Assembly: GCF_003073045.1 (NCBI RefSeq)
Contig: NC_037603.1
Coordinates: forward strand, 17,490,192-17,554,191
Direction of reading: 5' to 3'
DNA length: 64,000 nt
From: Pomacea canaliculata
Taxonomy: Eukaryota > Mollusca > Gastropoda > Architaenioglossa > Ampullariidae
The notes under the pieces were generated by a model, which saw nothing but the letters and a program-made list of their open reading frames with translations, made no database searches and was not told the DNA's origin. Of this stretch, positions 59,339 to 64,000 are shown in pieces; position 1 is the first letter of the stretch, and every line of letters begins with the position of its first letter. A program made the position numbers and the translations under genes.

Positions 59339-59689
59339 GGTGGTCCGTTAACGATGATGGCGAGGATCAAAGTTCTTTTCCCTGTGTAATGGACGGCTGG
59401 TTGTCTAGAAACTCTCTCTGTCTTGACCTGAAAGCAGCTTGGTCATGTTATATTGTTTCCAGTGGTCATTCACTATTATCTACACATCTACAGACAGGAG
59501 TGCAGCACACACAAGAAAATGTCATTTCTAAATTTATTCCGTATTCTGGTCACCTCGGGGCACTGATTCAAGTACTGTGTCTTTGATGTCTTTTGAAAAT
59601 TAATTTATTAATTCTTTTTAATTCGTGTGAGTTTTTTTCGACCAACTTTTTCTCCTTGGTGACCATGGACGTGTATTTAGTTCGTGTTG

Positions 59690-59850
59690 GCGACAGTCTC
59701 TGCAGCTGGTGACACCAACAGGGGACAAGGTTCACAGACTGGCTTGCACGTGCATGGTCAGTGTCCGTCACAAACTGTCGGAGGTCGGACCTACACAATA
59801 TACGTGGTGAACATTCTGTTTTGTTTTCTTCGTCTGACAACTAAAATTTA
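59690..59850 (+). pseudogene. Inverted fossil of MAO exon 2 and its downstream intron
   Basis: On the plus strand GTCGGAGGTCGGACCTACAC + AATATACGTGGTGAAC matches the minus-strand end of copy B exon 2 and its donor (GTCGGAGGTCGGACCTACAC + AATACATGTGGGTGAAC, about 58,690-58,725). Likeness continues into the intron (GTTTTCTTCGTCTGACAACT against GTTTTCTTCTCCTCAAGGCT + GGCAACT). The exon's 5' half is strongly decayed. It is closer to copy B than copy A and lies about 350 bp beyond the start of copy B, in opposite orientation. Confidence 0.7.
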
Positions 59851-59859
59851 AATAGTTTG

Positions 59860-62800
59860 TAGGTTGACAAAGATTGGGGGTGTGTCCCTACTCTCGTCAC
59901 CTAAAATAATCTAAACCAACCAAGTAATCGACACAAATCATGCAACATTCATTTCATTATTGGGTAAGCGGTGCTGTGCAATATTGAAGCACATTTACTG
60001 TGTGGAATTATGACAACCATTATTCAATGTCGTTACCCGCAACACGACACAGCTACAAGCATATCACAGGCGCAAGGAAACGAGAAATTGCTGTGCAGCT
60101 CTAGTGGCAGTGACAGACATGTCTCCCTTCGGCTTGAGGACTCACCGAGACATAACCCTATTATCTCCATCATCCTCCGAACTGCTGTGACCGCTTGGGT
60201 GATAAAAAAAAAAAACCGGTCCGTAAACAGCCAGATGCTGGAGGGTGGGGTGGGGAGCGACGAAGGAAAATAACCTTTAAACTTATCTCCCTTGAACTGG
60301 AACCATCAAACAGATAAATTGCGGAGCTGATAACCGTTCCATTCACAAGCCTTCTCTGTCCAGCCCGCGCAAACAAAATACTTGCAGCCGTGAATTTAGC
60401 ATACAAACTGTAAAAACAGGGTTTGTGTTACTAGCTAATGTGGGTCTCCATTTTATGTTTAGCCGGGTGGGAATGGCTGCCCGCTGAGAGATGCATCAGG
60501 TGTCTGGGGGATGTCGGTGTTGAGAGACAAAACGCTGAGGTCTGTGAAGTAGATGCTGAGATGTATGAAGGCAGGGAGAAATGTCTGCTGCTGATACTGA
60601 TAAAATTATCGGAAAAAACGGAGTGCAACTCACCTCACCACCTAGCGCCGATGCAGCGAAATGCCAGAGACGTGTCGGGTGCCAGTGACGTGCTTGTGAC
60701 GTCCTTGTCAGTGACGCGCCCTGGACAGCGAGTGGCTCACCCTGACCATTTGAGACGACGAGGGCAAGGGGGGTTGCCGGTGATGTTCGTCGTAGCCTGC
60801 TGCTGCCAATGGCTGTGCGTCGTCTGTAGTGCGCATGCGCGCCAGAAGAATCTAGTCCCGCGCGGAGGGGTTGGATCGATGGTGCGAAGTGATTTCCATG
60901 CTGACGTGGCCATGTGGAAGGTGTCATCCTCTTGGGCCCCAGCTGGCCGGTCAAAACAGGTCGATGGAGAAGCTGATGTGTCTGGCTGAGGTTTGTGAGG
61001 AGAGGAGGGATGGGATGGTGCAGGACACGGTTTCCGGAGAAAGACTTCAGCAATAACCGTGTGATGGCGACATGGACTCGCCATGCAGTCTTCGCGAGTG
61101 CAAATTATTTGCAGTTTATCTCTTCTCTTTCTCACTCCCTTTATCTATCTGTCCAGCCCTTCCTCATCAATGCAGTTGGTACTCACTCCACTCACTCATT
61201 CACTCTGCAAGTAGTCACGTGACTCTTTGACACATTGTAACAACAAATGACATCAGTAAAGAGGGTTTGGAAGAGCCTGTGTGAATGTTTGTTTGAATGT
61301 TGCATGTCTTGGGTTCTTCCATTCTTCTGTCTGCAACGTAGTGTTCACAGTGTGTGAACATGTTGCAGACCTGCCCGTGTCTGTTTTGCAGACTAAACAC
61401 AGAGACGAGAGAAACATGAGGCAAACATAAAGGGTCTCGCCAAAAAATAAACATCGCATTTGTTTGAATTACAACTTTACATCTCTTGTTATAAATTATC
61501 AATTGTTGAGAGATTTGCAATATTGTTTGTCTTTTCCACAGATACATACATCCCATTTCAGCCGGCTAAGTCGTAGTTGACCCTCTCAGAAACAAGACTC
61601 AACCTGTTGATCGAACCACCCGATTCATTTGACCTCGTCTGTCCATCCAGCGTCCAGTTTCATCCACCCGGTTAATGAGCGTGATGAGAGTTCATCTTCA
61701 TCCATGAATCAAAGTAGCCACAGACATGTATGTGCCTACAAGACGAGTCCAACAGTCCACTCAGTCACAGATATGAATTACTGTCATCAGGCAGTCTTGC
61801 AATGTTACATTAAGATGCTTGTGGGGGGAGGGACAAACTCCATGGTGACAGAGAGACGCCCACACACGCACATGGAGAGAAAGGAGGGAAGGTGTGAGTG
61901 CAGCTACACACACAACATGTACTGCTTTCAGTGTTAGACGACACCCCAATGCATAACCAGAAGCTAAACTCATTGAAAAGTTACTCACCTGGTTATAACA
62001 ATCACAAGAAATGATGTGATATTCAGAATAAGATCAACTTTATAATCAGACTAAATACTGACTGACTAGTATGATACAACAGTAACACGTACACACACAC
62101 ACAAAGAGATATATGAACTATTTTTAATTTGTGTGTCTGACCTTCATGATATTTGTTTCTGTTTTAGCGGTTCAGGAGTCTGAATATGGGCAAAAAAGTA
62201 ATTTGATATGTATTATATTTCACTCAAAGATGTTTTGAACAAACTCTTAGACATACAAATATTTTTAAGTCTTCTGAAACCTAATGTAAACATATCGTGG
62301 CTTTATAAACACATTTGTAAAATGTCCCTGTCATTAAGTATCATAATTTCCAACTGCGAGACAAAAGGTTGAGTCACGATCCTCAAACAAAATGAGTTCA
62401 GTACTTGCTGAACACCAGGACCCGGGTGCCGAATGTTTGGTGTCAGGAAAGGCGTACACCCGTGTTTTAAACCCTTCACACCGCTGGCAGGTCTGCTGGC
62501 CGGCCTCACACACCCCTGGCTGGCAGGCCTGCCAAACCACTGAGCCTGTTGGAGGTAATACAAGCAGTCAGCACCTGTTCGTGTCCCAACATGCGACGTG
62601 AAGACGAATTATCGCGCCCCGCGCTGTGACGTAGTCAGACGTGATTTTCTATCACTCGTCACGTAGTGCAAAGTCTGATAGACAGAACTCTAGTCGTGTG
62701 ATGGTGTGTGATCCCATGTGTGCCAGGCTGCTTGTCTTCGCATGACACTGCGTGAAGATCGCAGTCACAATAAGCCGAGGGTGGGACGGGTACCTACCTC

Positions 62801-64000
62801 TCCCCTCCATAAACTTTTCGCCCTCATTGAAGTGCTACCCCGAGGACTGGCAGGGAGCGACATACTACCTCCAGGGTTGGCAGGACAGCGAGCGAGAGAG
62901 AACAAGACTTCCTGCTCCGCTTTCTCGCCCACAGCCACAAGAGTTAACGAGAGTTGTTATTGTCTACCTTGGGTGCACGCTCGGGTGGGACGCCGTAACT
63001 TAGCGACGGTTGAAATCCAAGAGGTCAACTGTTTGTGGTGTCTCCTTCAAGCACGTCTGTCTTTTTCCGATGGGATATTTGTGTGGACAGTAAACGGAGC
63101 TCCACTGGATAAGGTCTGTCATTTGTCAAGTTTATTACTGTTTATTGCGTTGTCGTGTAGTCACTAGGCGCAGCCATCTCAGGTGTAGTTGTCGCTGTCG
63201 TCAGCAGTTGTTACCTTTGTCCACACTGCCATCCTTCACTACATGGACGTCAGCGTGGTGCTACTACAACTTCTAAAGTCTATGTTTCTTCCACTGCCGC
63301 ATCTCGCAAGTTCTGAAAATATTTGAAATAAGAGTTGAGTGTTGAGATTTGAAGAGAATATTTAGATGCTCCACCCGTGTCGTTTGGGAACCGGGTAGCG
63401 GGGGTGACACAGGTTAGGCCGTGGGGGAGAGGGCGGGACTGATGCCTCGATGTGCAAAGCTGCTTGTCACTACTTTCAGCATGTCATGCCAGCTTGAGCC
63501 TTAGTGTCAGTCGTTAGGACACTTGTGACAAACTGTCCGGCTCAGAATAGTGTAACATGACAGTAACAACAGCACGAAAAACATAACAATCAATAGTTTG
63601 AATGTCTTCAGGGTTCCTGTGCACAATCATTATTAAGAAAAATGAGTTGTGGAACTGTGGAATTATGATGTCTATTGTTCATATTATATACAGTGACTTA
63701 CATTAGCGGCAATTAATTAGAGTCTGCCTTAATCTACAGCATAAAGCAGTTTGTACCATTTTACACAGTATTTGTTTTCTGTACTTTTCTTCCATAATGT
63801 AAAGAGACAGCGAGTGTAGTGTAAGGGACACTTATTACACAGTGTAGAATAGTTTGTTTGTAGTCACCCATGCGTGACACAGGGCAGACATTCCTTTGGG
63901 ATGCTGCGGCTTTGACGATCTGATGGTCAGGTCCCTGCTGGTGTAACTTGATGAAGATTCATGTCACTGGTAGAGAAACTTGACGAAACTTTAGTTGGCT
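59860..64000. other. No supported gene
   Basis: A GC-richer stretch at about 60.43-61.08 kb carries overlapping open frames of 183 aa (+) and 185 aa (-) whose products are Arg/Ser/His-rich and unlike any family I know; open frames in antiparallel register are expected from GC-rich DNA. Other frames at 62.3-63.2 kb are similar. No RNA gene, LTR or large repeat was seen. Confidence 0.4.

Noticed and set aside
60438-61053. 183-aa and 185-aa antiparallel frames as genes
   Set aside because: They are compositionally biased, overlap each other nearly completely and match no family I know.

Overview
The window looks like nuclear DNA of a lophotrochozoan animal, most likely a gastropod mollusc. It is AT-rich, with small exons split by GT-AG introns, long simple repeats, a LINE of the I/Nimb/Ingi type common in snails, tRNA-derived SINEs and MITE-like elements. 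The organism is inferred from style only; no ribosomal or mitochondrial marker is present.

Layout. 1-4.99 kb: no supported host gene, one decayed LINE tail. 4,996-5,140 (-): last exon of an unidentified membrane protein. 10.2-11.7 kb (-): a three-exon gene for a CARD protein with a C-terminal coiled-coil-like region. 12-15.9 kb: no gene, one 30-bp minisatellite. 15.95-17.46 kb (-): a complete four-exon gene for an unrecognised 204-aa protein, head-to-head with CDC16. 17.87-37.63 kb (+): complete CDC16/APC6 (17 exons, 602 aa), a TPR subunit of the anaphase-promoting complex. Its introns carry a SINE, a MITE, a 5.9-kb LINE with 14-bp target-site duplications, and a 3.5-kb inverted-repeat element that is itself split by a TTAA-flanked element. 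38.5-59.9 kb (-): two tandem monoamine-oxidase-like genes (15 matching exons each) and at least three decayed MAO exon copies. 59.9-64 kb: no supported gene.

The MAO pair is the most interesting part. Both copies keep the FAD-binding N-terminus, the Cys that carries FAD covalently and the active-site Lys and Tyr residues. Copy A loses frame by one base in its last exon, so normal splicing would drop the C-terminal membrane anchor. Copy B is 2 nt short in exon 2 and 1 nt short in exon 5. Exon 13 is nearly identical between the copies while exons 2, 3 and 8 are far more diverged, which suggests gene conversion. These indels could be real decay or errors in the sequence.

The genes here do not form one pathway. 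The one evident regulatory link is the roughly 0.4-kb divergent promoter shared by CDC16 and the unknown gene. All exon borders were read by eye from splice consensus, frame and remembered family sequences; none was checked against transcripts or databases.
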